A stretch of 64,000 nucleotides of DNA from Parasponia andersonii (GCA_002914805.1 JXTB01000174.1:586966-650965); one strand, 5' to 3'; shown: positions 25,559 through 38,110, counted from the stretch's first letter. Translations and numbers: made by a program. Notes: generated by a model not told the origin, from the letters alone.

Positions 25559-26665
25559 CGTATATTGAACGTCGATGAGATGACAACTTGCTTTTTAACA
25601 ACTTCTTTGTTGGTTCCTTTACTTGTCGAGTAAGGTTGGTGTCTTTGAGTTGAGAGATTATAAGTATAACACTGTTTTCAAACTAAAATAAACTAAGTAC
25701 CATACGTTCATTACAAGCAAACAAAATTAGCCGGAGCCAGAACTAAAAAGATCTTTTAAAATAAGGTTCAAAGAAAGATTATCTATAAAAATAGGGGCAA
25801 AAATTAAGTATTTCAAAATAATGTATATTAAGTTTAAAATCACAAAATTAGGTGTGGGCAAATGATCAAGGGCCGAATAGATTTTTTTTTCTCCAAAAAA
25901 TGTGTGTGAAATTTAAAATAAAAAATCCAGGTAGCAAATGAGGGGTATGATTGAAACTTTCACAAAACATGGGGTGAAATTTAAAATTATAAAAGTCAAG
26001 GGCACATNATAGTTAAATAGTGAAAAGTTCTCTGAGTTTTAGTTATCTTTTTACGTGCCCACGGTATTTAATTTTTGTCTAGGAGATTGTCAACATAATT
26101 TTCCCTCTATTTTGAATATATATAAATATATTTGTTGGTGGGGAGTGGCCAGTAGGGACTAGGGGGCTGCTAAGTTCAAATGTTGTCAAAAAAAAAAAAA
26201 AAAACAAAAAGGAGAAATTCAAGCCTGAGATGCATGTAAGCCGCCTGAGTTGAGTCTGAGTTTAAAGTCACGTTGAATTTTTGTGAAGATGGCTCCGGCC
26301 AATTCAGACCCAGTTATGGAAACAAAGCATGTGCTACTTGACTTGGTCTACGTCTTGGACCAACCAAGACTGACCCATCGGATCACATCGTATTGACCCA
26401 AACGACGGTCGTTTCTTTGGTTTGACTGACCCTTTCCCTCGACTTTATTGCCTCAGTCAGTCCAACCTAGAAGAATATCGGCCCAAAATGGGGCCCAATT
26501 ATATTTCCTCGTCGGCCGCCCACCCAGCCACCAGGAGGAGCAGCCCCATTTAACACAGGTCGGGGCATTAATTACTTTAAAATTAAAGAAATTATTTGTC
26601 TCTTTTTGATTTTTTGCCTTCTTAGCTAAAGCAGCCTGATTAGGATTTCTTTTTGTGTTATTATA

Positions 26666-26703
<38 letters not shown>

Positions 26704-28671
26704 TGGAAAGCAATATTATATTGTGCATTTAGGCTAATATACTATCATAGTTTTGGGCAGGTGGCTGGTGGGTATAATAACTATAAAGTCTACAAAATTA
26801 AAGTTCCAAATTTCGTGGCTCATTTCAAATTTAGCAGCTTGGGGGAGAATTTTGTACAACTATCGAACTTGAGAGAGCAGTCAGGTTCTTCCAGATATTT
26901 CAACACAAATCCTTATTTATTAAAATAAATATGTTTTATATAAGGGGTTTGAAAATGCATATAAATTTTGTCCTCGAAAGGGGGGAAAAAAAAAAAAAAG
27001 GAAAAATGAAAAAGCATGAATTTCAACTACCACCCATAAGAAAAGGTTGGGAAAATGGTTTTGTTGGTATTTGGGAGAGAGGAGGGTTCGGATCGAGACT
27101 TGCAATTATTTAGTTCATTTTTTGATGAAATAAAGCTACAAGGAGCAAGTGTAAAATCAAAGAGTTGGACTTACTGCCCGTTATTTCGAACAGGCTTATA
27201 AAAACTATGGCCCAATTCATGAAAGCCCCGTGTGGATATGAATTGAGTCTGGGCTCTCGAGTAGTAGCGTAGCACATGGATCATTGGAAAAATGACCCAC
27301 TTGAAAATGAGAAAGTACAGTAAAAATATGGGCTTTTTACCAAATAGCCGAATTTTGGATCACTGTTTGTAGAATGACCGTTTTAAATACTGTTCAAAAT
27401 GGAAAATTTGAAAATTATTTTAAAAACGACTCTTTTTCATATTTAATATATCAAAATATATTGATTTATTTTGTATAAAATTGATTTGGTTTTAAAAAAT
27501 CGATTTATTTTTTAAATAATAGATCAACTAAAAATGACTATTTATCAAAATACAATTATAAAGCAGCTATTTATTAAAAAGGCCATTTTTTACTTTGATC
27601 TGAAAAAAAGGGACTTTTGCTATAAATATTCTAAAAAAAATGTCCTCTTCTTGTTATTTTTTATTTTTTTAACACGTCCATTTGTTTTTTTTTTTTTTTA
27701 AAACCAGATGTATCAATTTTTATAGAGGGACAAGTGTATCTAAACTAAAATACTATATCCAGTTTATAGATTATGCATATATAAATATATATATTTGAAA
27801 AAAGGGATTATGCATTTCATATTTTACATTAGATAAATCAACGAGTTTTTATACTGTGGCATTCTTACATTTAAGCTATTAACATTTTAAAAAGTGGATT
27901 TCGATTATAATAAAGTGCCGAAATGGCTTATTTTGGTAGTAGTCCCTTCGAAAAGAAACGAAATTAGCTCCCCTTCTTATTCCTTCTTATTCTTAGAGAA
28001 GTTATAGTACCCATACATATACGAGTAAAGATTTGAACTTAAAAACGTCCATCTATCCATTTTCAACTAAATGTGGTTAGCATGTAAAAAAAAGTGACGT
28101 TGTAATAGCATCGGAGCACAGAATTTAAACACTTATTTTAGATTAGGCTCCAATTAAGCTCATGAATTTCATAATTTGAAGTAATTCGATCACTAAATTA
28201 TCTAAATTGAAACTAAATTTCTGATAAATGAGGAGCACATAATACCATTTAAAAATATATTTAAAATATAATTTAAAAATTTTAAACATAAAAGTGAAAT
28301 TATAATTTTTTTTTAAATTTGTAACTCCAAAACTCAAACCACTTAAAAATATTAATAATACATATTCTGTTTTCTCCAAATCTTTTAGTTTATTTTTTTA
28401 AAAAAATACAGTTTTAGATACTATAATTTCATGTCTTATTTTTTTTTTCAAAAATTTAAAAGCATATTATAGTTTAATTAATCCTAAGTGGAATTCAAAT
28501 TTCAAATTAGAAAGTCTGCCGCAATTAAAATGTTGAGAATTAGTTCATGGGACCATTCGTGCATTAAAACCTCTGGTAACTTATCTACTTATCTTGAGTT
28601 TAGACGGGACCGGATTCCCGCACGACGCTCGCTTAACTCTCACGTTTTGTTTTTCGGAGCAAAGAACAGCA
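25519..28671. other. Gene-free region with a GC-richer patch
   Basis: TA runs at about 25518-25553 and 26675-26700. At 26280-26560 lies a patch richer in G and C than its surroundings (CCAAACGACGGTCGTTTC, CTCGTCGGCCGCCCACCCAG) with no open frame I recognise; it may be a relic of a promoter or first exon. A single unknown base is at 26008. The part at 27330-28480 is AT-rich. A tRNA-box-like word (GTTCAAATC on the minus strand) near 28030 hints at another decayed SINE. Confidence 0.4.
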
Positions 28672-28836
28672 ATGGTGATAATCCAGAAATTTCTCTTCAA
28701 GCTCTTCCCATTTTGAATGAATCATGTCTTTCTCACTCTCTCTCTCTTCCCTCTCACTCCTCTCGACTCCTCTGCTCAAACCCACTTCTCTCTCTCCACT
28801 ACCACCTCGCTCTCTCTCCATAAAGTCCTCCATTGA
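28672..28836 (+). promoter_or_regulatory. Two upstream open frames before CYP97C1
   Basis: A 14-codon frame (28672-28716, MVIIQKFLFKLFPF then stop) ends 7 bases before the main ATG. Directly after it, an ATG at 28717 opens a 39-codon frame in another register, which overlaps the main coding start and ends at 28836. If the transcript begins upstream of 28672, both could reduce translation of the hydroxylase. Whether they lie in the mRNA is not shown by sequence. Confidence 0.45.
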
Positions 28837-31800
28837 CAAGGACCCCACCTCAGATTCCAAGCTTCCCGTTAGCAGTAGCACCAAACCCAGTTCGTGGGTC
28901 AGCCCGGACTGGCTCACTTCACTGACTCGGTCCCTAACCATTGGCCAAAACGACGACTCGGGCATCCCCATAGCCAGTGCTAAGCTCGACGATGTCTCTG
29001 ATCTTTTGGGTGGTGCTCTGTTCCTCCCACTCTTCAAATGGATGAACGAGTACGGACCCATTTACAGGCTCGCTGCTGGGCCTAGGAACTTCGTGGTGGT
29101 CAGTGACCCCGCCATTGCTAAGCATGTGCTCAGAAATTATGGCAAGTATGCTAAGGGTCTTGTTTCTGAGGTCTCGGAGTTTCTTTTCGGGTCGGGTTTT
29201 GCAATTGCCGAAGGCCCCCTTTGGACGGTATTGAATTGAACTTTTTGTTTAGTTTGAGATGTTGGTTTAGCTAAATAGTTCATACATTTTCAGTTGTGAT
29301 GCTTACATTCATATGGTATTGCTTCTGTATTTATTTGAATAGGTTGAGTCCCTTCCTATAAGTTAGTCTTTTGAGTTATACTGACTACTAAGAAGTTCAA
29401 AGATCATTGCATCCCCAAAAATTCCAACTTTGGATGGTAAAGCATAAAACTGTGCTTTGTTGAGATATTACTGTAGCTAAAATAATAAAGGGGTCTTTAC
29501 ATAATAGCCTTCTTAGAAGAGTACTTTTAGAGAACAACATACTTTATACGTTATAACTTGACACACTGGACAAGCTTGCCAGACCATTAAAAGTTTAATT
29601 GCGAAAAGAGTTTTAACAAGTAGGCCTTAATTAAAAGACACTTTCGACGAGTCTAGTTTAAGCAATTTCTCCATTAAATGCCGTACATATATAGTGCAAT
29701 CCTATTATTGTTACTTGTTAGAGATTAGAATTGGTTTGGTGCCTTGCTAAAGTTGTCTATTGAGTTTTACAAAGAACTGCAAAGATAATTGAATCCCAGA
29801 ATTTTGCATAAGTAATAATTAAAAAGTTGCCCACTTTGGATGGCACAACATTATAGCGCAATTTTATTGTTATTGGAGTCATTAGAATTGGTTTAGTGCC
29901 TTGCTAAAGTTGTATTTTAAGTTCTATAAGAAGTTAAAAGATAATAGCATCCATGAATTTTAACATGAAACCTAAAAATGCTGCTTAGTAATATGCTTCT
30001 TGTTAATTATGATATGAGCTATTGATATTTTCCCTCTTATTTGAGTACGGATCCTGATTCGTTATAGGTAAGGCGCAGGGCCGTGGTTTCTTCTCTTCAC
30101 AAGAAATACTTGTCTGTGATTGTTGACCGAGTGTTTGCAAAATGTGCCGAGAGGTTGGTTGAGAAGCTACAACCTTATGCACTAGATGGCACTGCAGTGA
30201 ACATGGAGGAGAATTTTTCTCAGTTGACGCTTGATGTTATTGGTTTGTCTGTATTCAATTACAATTTCGATTCACTTGCTGCTAATAGCCCTGTTATTGA
30301 GGCAGTTTACACTGCACTGAAAGAGGCAGAGGCTCGTTCCACGGATTTATTACCATATTGGAAGGTAGTGACTCTCAATTCTTTTGTTCTTGATTATTTT
30401 ACTTTAGGTGTTAATCATAAAATGTTGTTTTCTTGTTGTTGAAGGTTAAAGCTTTGTGTAAAATAATCCCAAGGCAAATAAAAGCTGAAAAAGCAGTAAC
30501 GGTTATCAGGGAAACTGTTGAAGAGCTTATAGCTAAGTGTAAAGAGATAGTGGAAGCTGAAGCTGAAAGGATTGATGAGGAAGAGTACATAAATGACACT
30601 GATCCTAGCATTCTTCGTTTCTTGCTTGCTAGTAGAGGAGAGGTCTGGTTACACTTTTCTACCTTAATCTTTTCTCTTTGATAGTTGTCATCTATCCATA
30701 CCACTACTAAGTAGTATGTACATCACAAATGATTAAAATGGACAAACAAGCAGCTGATCTGTTATATTAAGAAAATATTTATTGGCTTCTTAAATAAATT
30801 TGGTACTTTTCATAACTTTAGGATCAATCAGTACTATAAAGCTTCTAATATTATTTCAATATTTCACTGGGAAGTAGTAGTATGTATAAAATTTGGAGAT
30901 AACTATGCAAGAAATGCTTGTCCAGTTGTTTTACTTGAGCATTCAACTTTTTTCCTATCCGCGCCGAGAACTTTAGCGTTCATTCAGCAATTGAGTTTTG
31001 ACTCTTTGAATCCAATAAGTTACGTTTTTGATGAACTTTTTTAGCTGGTATTGGGTTTTCTGAATCCATCCTTCACATCTAGTTCTAACCTGTAGCTTTC
31101 ATGCCCATATCTCTTAGGTTTCAAGTGTACAGTTGCGGGATGACCTTTTATCTATGTTAGTTGCTGGCCATGAAACGACTGGCTCGGTTTTGACTTGGAC
31201 ATTGTATCTTCTAAGTAAGGTACCTTTACCATTTAGATGCTCTTTATCTTTTCGGCTTGTGGGTAATGAACGCTGCATCTAATATCTATCTTTTTTAGCA
31301 GCAGATGCAGAAATCATATGTGATAAATCAAATATCATGTTGCCTATAGTGTTCTCCTAAATTTTCTGAAATTACTGTTGCTTTTGACTTATGCTTCTTG
31401 AATGCTTTTTTATGATTTACTTGTGGGCTGTGGCCTCTTATTAGATAATTATCTGTTAAAAGGAGGTGAGTCTGGTTCCACTTGCTCAAGTTGACGGTCA
31501 AAAATGGGCCCTGGAGTTGTAATGTTTAATTTGTTTATATTTCTCGTACTTTGTACTGATATTGGATCCAAAATAATTATGTGTTCATTTGGATCTCTAG
31601 CCCCATTCATTCGAAGATTTAGCATAATCCTATTGCTTCATGACATGCATTGGATCCTTAAATTTAAATTAATTTCTTTTCCTGATGTGGAAGTATGAAA
31701 CTGTGTATGATAAAATTAATTTTGAGTTTTCCTTTAGCTAGGTGAAACTATTATTTATTTTGTCTTCTTGACATTTTTGTTTCTGCGTGCTGATGCAGGA

Positions 31801-32951
31801 CTCCAGTTCATTGAAGAAAGCACAAGAAGAAGTTGATCGAATTCTACAGGGAAGACCTCCTTCATATGAAGATGTAAAGGATCTAAAGTTCTTGACACGT
31901 TGCATAATTGAGTCGTTGCGCCTCTACCCACATCCTCCTGTATGTTTTGCTTTTACACCTTTCAATTTATAAAGCGATCAGTAAAATAAATACAAACAAT
32001 TGATTCTCTCTTTTTCTTCTGTACAACTTTATAATACGTTGGTATCTCACAGTTCTAATTTATGTAGGTTTTGATCAGAAGAGCTCAAGTTGCTGATGTG
32101 CTTCCCGGAAATTACAAGGTCAATGCTGGTCAAGATATTATGATATCAGTATACAATATTCATCATTCTTCAAAGGTACCAGCTATCCTTATTTAAAACA
32201 AGCTTGCTGTTATATTCAACTCTACAAAAGTAATAAATGATTAAAGGGTGTTTGCTCTAGTTTTAGCTCTTCAGTTAGATGTAACCAAGTTTTGTTCACT
32301 TCTACTTTTGGTTCTAAAAGGTGTGGGAAAGAGCAGAAGAGTTTGTACCAGAAAGATTTGATTTGGATGGTTCTGTTCCGAATGAAACAAACACAGATTT
32401 TAGGTATTTTTGCCCTCCATTTTCCGGATATGACAATGGTTACAAAATCTCTAATTATATGACATGCTTTGAAATTGTGTATGTTGTGTTCTCAATTTGG
32501 TGCTCTCTTCTCAATAAAGAATACTATTAACGACTTATCTACTGTAGGTTCATTCCATTCAGTGGAGGGCCTCGCAAATGTGTCGGTGATCAGTTTGCCT
32601 TGTTGGAGTCTATTGTTGCTCTATCCATATTTCTGCAGCACTATAACTTCGAGTTGGTTCCGGATCAGATAATTGGCATGACCACTGGTGCTACAATACA
32701 CACTACAAATGTAATGTCTTCCAGTCCAAACTTAAACATCTGTTAAGTTCATTTTGCAATGCACCAGAATCAGGATTTAGAGAGGAGGAAAAAAAAAAAA
32801 AAAAAAAAAAAAAGAAAGGGTCGAATGAATAAGTCTCATGGGACAAAAATCTAATTTAGCGAATGCTATGTTTTTGTTGCAGGGCTTGTACATGAAACTT
32901 AGCTCAAGGCAAACGGAATCCGCAGTTGCTTCCTCCTCTCCATCTACGTGA
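28724..32951 (+). CDS. CYP97C1: Carotene epsilon-ring hydroxylase, cytochrome P450 CYP97C1 (LUT1)
   Basis: Plastid P450 that hydroxylates the epsilon ring of alpha-carotene or zeinoxanthin, completing lutein. Nine exons: 28724-29227, 30068-30364, 30445-30642, 31118-31219, 31799-31939, 32068-32175, 32321-32403, 32548-32710, 32883-32951; 554 aa (Arabidopsis LUT1 is 539). A Ser/Leu/Pro-rich transit peptide covers about the first 50 residues. [14 protein letters not shown] and [20 protein letters not shown] match LUT1 nearly word for word, which excludes CYP97A and CYP97B. P450 marks: oxygen-binding AGHETTG (349-355), ExxR E405-R408, PERF (460-463), heme-binding [12 protein letters not shown] with Cys489. 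All introns are GT-AG. Intron 1 (840 bp) carries short diverged repeats and intron 8 an A-run. All key residues are present and the gene looks intact. Confidence 0.97.
29330..29960. repeat. Diverged internal repeats in CYP97C1 intron 1
   Basis: Two clear copies of the phrase AGAATTGGTTTRGTGCCTTG followed by CTAAAGTTGT (about 29717 and 29886), with related flanking text on the ACTTTGGATGG theme also near 29429 and 29834. The period is about 170 bases. It is probably a local tandem duplication inside the intron, without effect on the splice sites. Confidence 0.55.
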
Positions 32952-33339
32952 ACTGTTACAATTGGTATGCCACAGTATTATAACAATGTCAATTTTCTAA
33001 ACTCAAAGAGGACAGAAGCGAAAAAGGCAAGAAATTATTGTAATTTTTTTTGTTGCATAGAACATTTCTTATGAATCATTGGTGTAATTCTTTCTGACGA
33101 AGTGGTTATAGTTAGCAAAGGATAAACTATTTTTTTTCATTGACGACAGAGGGAAGAGATTGAGAAGTATAACAGCATAAGTTAATTAAATTACTGCTTG
33201 AACGGTCTTGTGATTCTGTTTATATTCTATTCTAATGAGCTTTACCATATTTGGAACAAGATCAGGTGAGTGTAATTTGTAATTCGTGCACAGATGTCTC
33301 ATTTGATGAGTGAGCCTCTTTGAACCAGTTCATATACCA

Positions 33340-33348
33340 CATGTTAGT

Positions 33349-33379
<31 letters not shown>

Positions 33380-33720
33380 CAATCCTAAATTTTCAATATC
33401 AACTCTCAAGTTTAGGATTACAGTTTGGTATTTAAGTACTAGCATATATATATATATATATCAACTCTCAAGTTTAGGATTACAGTTTGGTATTTAAGTA
33501 CTAGCATATATATATTTGGGGGTTAAAATTTCAAATTTGAGTGATTAGCACTGGCGGAGCCAGATGGTGGCTGGGGGCATACCCCAAAATTTTAAAATTC
33601 TAGGTTTCACCTGAAATTTTTGTAAGAAATTTGGTTTAGTCCTCCATTTGTCCGTACTAAAATTTTGTAAGTAATAAAATTTTACTGGCATACTTTATAA
33701 AAAGTTTAATAATGCCCCAC
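33340..33720. repeat. T-tract, 62-bp tandem repeat and dispersed-repeat relic
   Basis: About 30 T at 33350-33379. A 62-base unit beginning TATCAACTCTCAAGTTTAGG is duplicated at 33397-33515 with a TA run between. After it comes GGCGGAGCCAGATGGTGGCT...GGGGCATACCCC (about 33550-33585), a phrase typical of a dispersed plant repeat. A related GCCGGAGCCAGAAC lies at about 25730. Confidence 0.6.
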
Positions 33721-34445
33721 TTATCTGGTTGTGACTTAGTTTAGGGGAACTAAAAGGTCTGTGGCGTCTCATGTCGTGCATTTCCCAACTCCTTATAAAG
33801 GCCGAAGATATATGGAACCCGTCGTAAGATTAGTCAGACATCCACGTCACACACTGTAGCACTTCCTTTAATGAGAATCTTAGTAAGTAAATAAAGAAAA
33901 AAGCAATGACACACACTTCTTGTTGTAGACACTAATAAAACTGTAGAGGAAGGAAATTTGGAAGTGAAGAAAAATGGAAAGGAAGGAAAAAATAGAAGAA
34001 AATTGAAAAATTAGATTTGATAAGATGGTAAAAAGAATGAAAAAGAAAAAGAAAAAATGAAGAAAAAAAATTAATAAGATTCACATAAATTTATTTTTCC
34101 AAAACAAAAAAAATTCAAAGAAAATTATTTTGTTAACATTTTAATAAGCTAAATTATAAAATTATTTTTATACTTAATTTTAAATCATAATAATATTAAA
34201 AATAAAATTATTAATTTAAATTAAACTATTTTTTTTCTCTTTTACCTATTAAATAATTATTGAAAAAAATAATTTTCTTTTATTTTTATACATTTTTTTT
34301 TTCTCTCTTATTTTAATTACTCTACCAAACATAGCCTAAGGATCTATCGAAATCCAATAGCTTTCCATCCACGGAGGAAAGAGTATTATCGTCTCATCAG
34401 GAATCAAACTGTCTGTTGATCGGTCCCAATTGCGTGCTGACACAC
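33721..34445. other. Intergenic, no gene seen
   Basis: AT-rich spacer between CYP97C1 and the methyltransferase, purine-rich at 33890-34080. No coding content recognised. Confidence 0.4.
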
Positions 34446-34496
34446 CACGTGCATGAGACATCATCATCCTAATTTTTCTCCCCTAAACCTTATAAG
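34446..34496 (+). promoter_or_regulatory. G-box and TATA box of the methyltransferase gene
   Basis: A CACGTG G-box (34446-34451) lies 40 bases before a TATA box (TATAAG, 34491-34496), and the ATG is at 34622. This is a normal plant core promoter layout with a leader of roughly 100 bases ending in an A-rich tract. G-boxes bind bZIP and bHLH factors, so light or ABA control is possible but inferred. Confidence 0.6.
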
Positions 34497-34621
34497 ACAC
34501 CCAAATCCTGTGTCCAATCCAAACAAACAAACACACACTCTTCTATAACAGCATCAATTGTAGAGAACCCAACCCACCCAACCAAAAAAAAAAAGAAAAA
34601 AAAAAAAAAAAGAAGAAGAAA

Positions 34622-35842
34622 ATGGGAGACGAGACCAGTCAGAGCCGGAACCAGGCCAGACTTAAGATACTTGAGCTGGCCAACATGATCAGCGTCCCTA
34701 TGTCCCTAAACGCCGTCGTTCGTCTCAACGTCCCTGACGCTATCTGGCAACACGGCGCCAATTCCCCCCTCTCTGCCTCTCAGATCTTGACGCGTGTCCT
34801 CCCCTCCGGCGGCGGCGACGCTGAGAACCTCCAACGCGTCCTCCGCATGCTCACCAGCTACGGCGTCTTCGAAGAGCACCTTAGTAGCGGCGCCTCCGAC
34901 GAAAGAAAGTACTCTCTAACCGACGTCGGTAAAACGCTTGTCACCGATCCCGACGGCTTGTCGTACGCGCCGTACGTGCTTCAACACCATCAGGTGCAGA
35001 AGAAATCTTCGTCGTGATCTATTTCGTTTTAAAAACAAAAAAAAAAAATTATAAATTAAAAATATTATGAGACGAAAATAGGCGCATTAATTATTATTAT
35101 TATTTTTTCGGGAACTGATTTCACTTTACAGCATTATCATTTTGGCGAGCTCCCAAATTTGTGATACTCACATTTTGATTATTTCAGGACGCGCTGGTGA
35201 GCGCGTGGCCTTTAGTGCACGAAGCGGTGGTGGATCCCACAACGGAGCCGTTCGCGAAGGCGAACGGCGAGCCGGCTTATGATTACTACGGGAAGAAGCC
35301 GGAGATGAACGGGCTGATGCAGAAGGCTATGTCGGGAGTATCTGTGCCGTTCATGAGGTCGATATTGGAGGGCTACGATGGGTTTGAAGGGGTTAAGACA
35401 CTGGTTGACGTGGGCGGGAGTGCAGGGGATTGCCTGAGGATGATCCTACGGAAACACCCCAACGTACTCCGTGGGATCAACTTTGATTTGCCTGAGGTGG
35501 TCGCCCGAGCGCCACGTATTCCAGGTAAAGATATTGTTCCCCGTTTATTTACAAACCTAATTAATTAATTAATTAATTTTTTGAAAATGAGTAAGCTGAT
35601 CAGATTGTTATTATTGTTGGCTTGTTATTGTAATTCTGCTCAGGAGTGACTCACGTTGGTGGTGACATGTTCAAGTCGATTCCTGAGGCTGATGCTATTT
35701 TTATGAAGGTACGTTGAATCTGAAGTACTCGTTATAATACAATTATTATCTAGTAACTTTGTTTGGAATATAATATAGTACAAAAGACGATATCTTTGTA
35801 TTAATCTATAGTTCACTGCACAATTAATGAAATGTAATCGAC

Positions 35843-35873
<31 letters not shown>

Positions 35874-38110
35874 CAATTATGTGTTTCTAACGGGTAAAAA
35901 AAAAAAAATCTAAAGGAGCATATTTATCACTATTTTATCCATAGTACATCTTTTCCTATGAAAAACAGGATTCATTCAACCCACTAGGATTCGGGTATTA
36001 ATGCAATATAATTTAATGGTCTATATAAATACACGTGTGTTAATAAATACCAGCTCTTTAACAGAATTGGGAGTTTACATGTGTGTCAGATAATTATATA
36101 TATGTATATATATTGTAGTGTATGTAGTGCAAAGCATGATATTTTTCTTATTCTACAAATTTTTCCATGTGGGGCATAGTCGGTAACGAGTTATATGAAA
36201 CACATGCTTCTCTGGTTTTTGATGTTATGAAAAGGTTTTTTTTAGGTGAAAAGAGGATTAAGTCAAGTTTTGGACTTTCTGTTGTTATTTGTTTAAACAT
36301 GAATTAGTGGGACTTTTTCGCTTTTGTAATTGTCAAGCGTCTCATTACAGGAATTTTCTTCACACGTAAAGGTTGCAACTTTGGATGAAACTATTAAGCA
36401 TGTATGGAGACAACACACGTAATTCTTAATAGTCTAAACATCCAATAATCAAATTCTCCTATTCAATCATAATCTAACATTAGGAACTGAATTTCATTTT
36501 CTTTGTGCATGAGGAGCCAGCTAATCATTAAATGTTACTTTTCGATTGGTCAAATTAATTAACTTCAAATCACGACCCAAAAACATAAGCTAATAATAAA
36601 ACATTACTTTTCGGTTGGTCAAATCAACACCCGCAAAAATAAAAAAATAAGATTGATGAGAAGACATCGCCAGATGGAAAAGTTAACTTCGTACAAGTCA
36701 CTAACAAATGACATAAAGGAATAGTAGAAGAATTATACAATAACGAATTTATTGGTTTGGGTCAAAATTCAGTTAAAATAATACAATCAAACATTATACA
36801 AATTTAACGAAATATCTAAAATATTTTAACTATTTAGAAATTATGTACTAGCTGTTATAAATATACTAAATCTTGTTATATATGGTTGTCAATGTTCATA
36901 TTGCATAATCCTAAATCTTTACATTTTATAATCCATTTAAATCTTATATTTATTTAGTAGTGAATTATTATAACATATGACCTTTAATGTTTTACTCTTT
37001 ATGTTTGTAGGCTATAAATAGGCCTGTGAGCAAGTGTTGTACACATCAAGGAAAATAAAGAACAATAAGATTATTGTTTTTTCTTTCACTTTATATATAT
37101 ATATATATTTCTATTTTTTTTAGTTTTATTTATAATACGTTATAAGTATAAATTTTTAGACACTAACAATTTTAAAAAGTAAATTTGGATAAACCAATCC
37201 GTTTGTTGAATAAATTAGTACTCTTATATGTTGTCAAGAGATGCTTGAGGTATACTCTCATTCTTTAGGTAAAATTTAATCTCGTTCCAATTTCTAGACA
37301 TTATTGGTTATTGGTAAAATGTATAGTTTTGGAGAGGATATCTCATTCTTGGTACATTTGCACTAATTTTTACTTATTTTATGACTTTGCACATTCCTCA
37401 AAGAGAATGTTGCATTTAAAATTATGAGTTAACCATAATTAATATAAGTATTGACACCATAAGATGAACATATGATTCATCGAAATCCATACTTATATAA
37501 CAAATAATATCACATAGTCATATATAGAATCTTTGAGTATATACTGGATCTACCAAGAAAAATGGAATGATAAGAAAATTGGCTCTATTTTTCACTCGTA
37601 TCTTATCGTTTTACTTTTATGCATTCTTTATTCTATATTGTCTTTATTTTATAACACTAGCTAAGTATTCTTTCTCATACTCCAATTTTAGATATGTCGT
37701 TTCTATTTTAAGTTTGGTAGAAATATTGTTCCCTCGTGCCACTTGAGAAACAACCTTAAATATGGAGGCAAGACCATATGTAATTGATTTTATGAGTTGA
37801 TTTTTGGCAGTGGGTTTTAACAACATGGACGGATGATGAATGCAAGACCATTATGGAGAATAGTTTCAAGGCACTCCCAGAAGCTGGTAAGTTGATAGCT
37901 TGCGAGCCGGTGTTGCCGAATGAATCCGACGATAGCCACCGAACTCGGGCCCTCCTAGAAGGAGACATTTTCGTCATGACGATTTATAGAGCCAAAGGAA
38001 AGCACAGGACCGAAGAAGAGTTTCGAGAGCTCGGCCTCTCTGCTGGTTTCCCCCATTTCCGAGCTATCTACATTGATTATTTCTATACGGTCTTAGAGTT
38101 TCGAAAGTGA
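34622..38110 (+). CDS. NANMT: Nicotinate N-methyltransferase-type SAM methyltransferase
   Basis: Predicted to methylate nicotinate to N-methylnicotinate (trigonelline) in NAD-related pyridine metabolism. Exons: 34622-34993, 35188-35524, 35644-35708, 37811-38110; 357 aa, all GT-AG. The N-terminal dimerisation domain (RLKILELANMISVPMSLNAV) is followed by the SAM-binding motif LVDVGGSAGD (196-205). Similarity to Arabidopsis At3g53140 is near continuous (GVTHVGGDMFKSIPEADAIF, LLEGDIFVMTIYRAKGKHRT). In classical caffeate-type O-methyltransferases the segment after MKW holds a catalytic His; here it reads MKWVLTTWTDDE with Thr262 in that place, as in the At3g53140 group. That argues against a simple O-methyltransferase label. 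Exon 1 is notably rich in G and C. Intron 3 is 2.1 kb and contains repeats. A plain O-methyltransferase remains the alternative. Confidence 0.92.
35709..37810. other. Long third intron of the methyltransferase gene
   Basis: 2.1-kb intron with an (AG)n microsatellite at about 35845-35873, a small imperfect duplication around TTACTTTTCGATTGGTCAAA (36535-36635), and a candidate solo LTR (36853-37137). The other two introns are 119-194 bases, so insertions probably made this one long. Confidence 0.7.
36853..37137 (+). mobile_element. Possible Copia solo LTR or LTR fragment, fossil
   Basis: About 285 bp starting TGTTATAAATATACT, with GCTATAAATAGG (37010-37021) as a promoter-like box, a TGTTGTACACATCAAGGAA stretch, AATAAAG as a polyadenylation-like word, and TTTATAATACGTTAT at the right end. 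That end resembles the LTR/primer-site junction of Ale-type Copia elements. No target-site duplication was seen and no interior region is present. It looks dead. Confidence 0.4.

Noticed and set aside
26653-26928. 91-codon frame starting in a TA repeat
   Set aside because: Begins with a Tyr-Ile run from the microsatellite; no homology.
28488-28823. 111-codon frame overlapping the CYP97C1 start
   Set aside because: Different register, no recognised domain, and the P450 frame is certain.
28633-29125. Two minus-strand frames (142 and 63 codons) opposite CYP97C1 exon 1
   Set aside because: Complement of the well-conserved P450 coding sequence.
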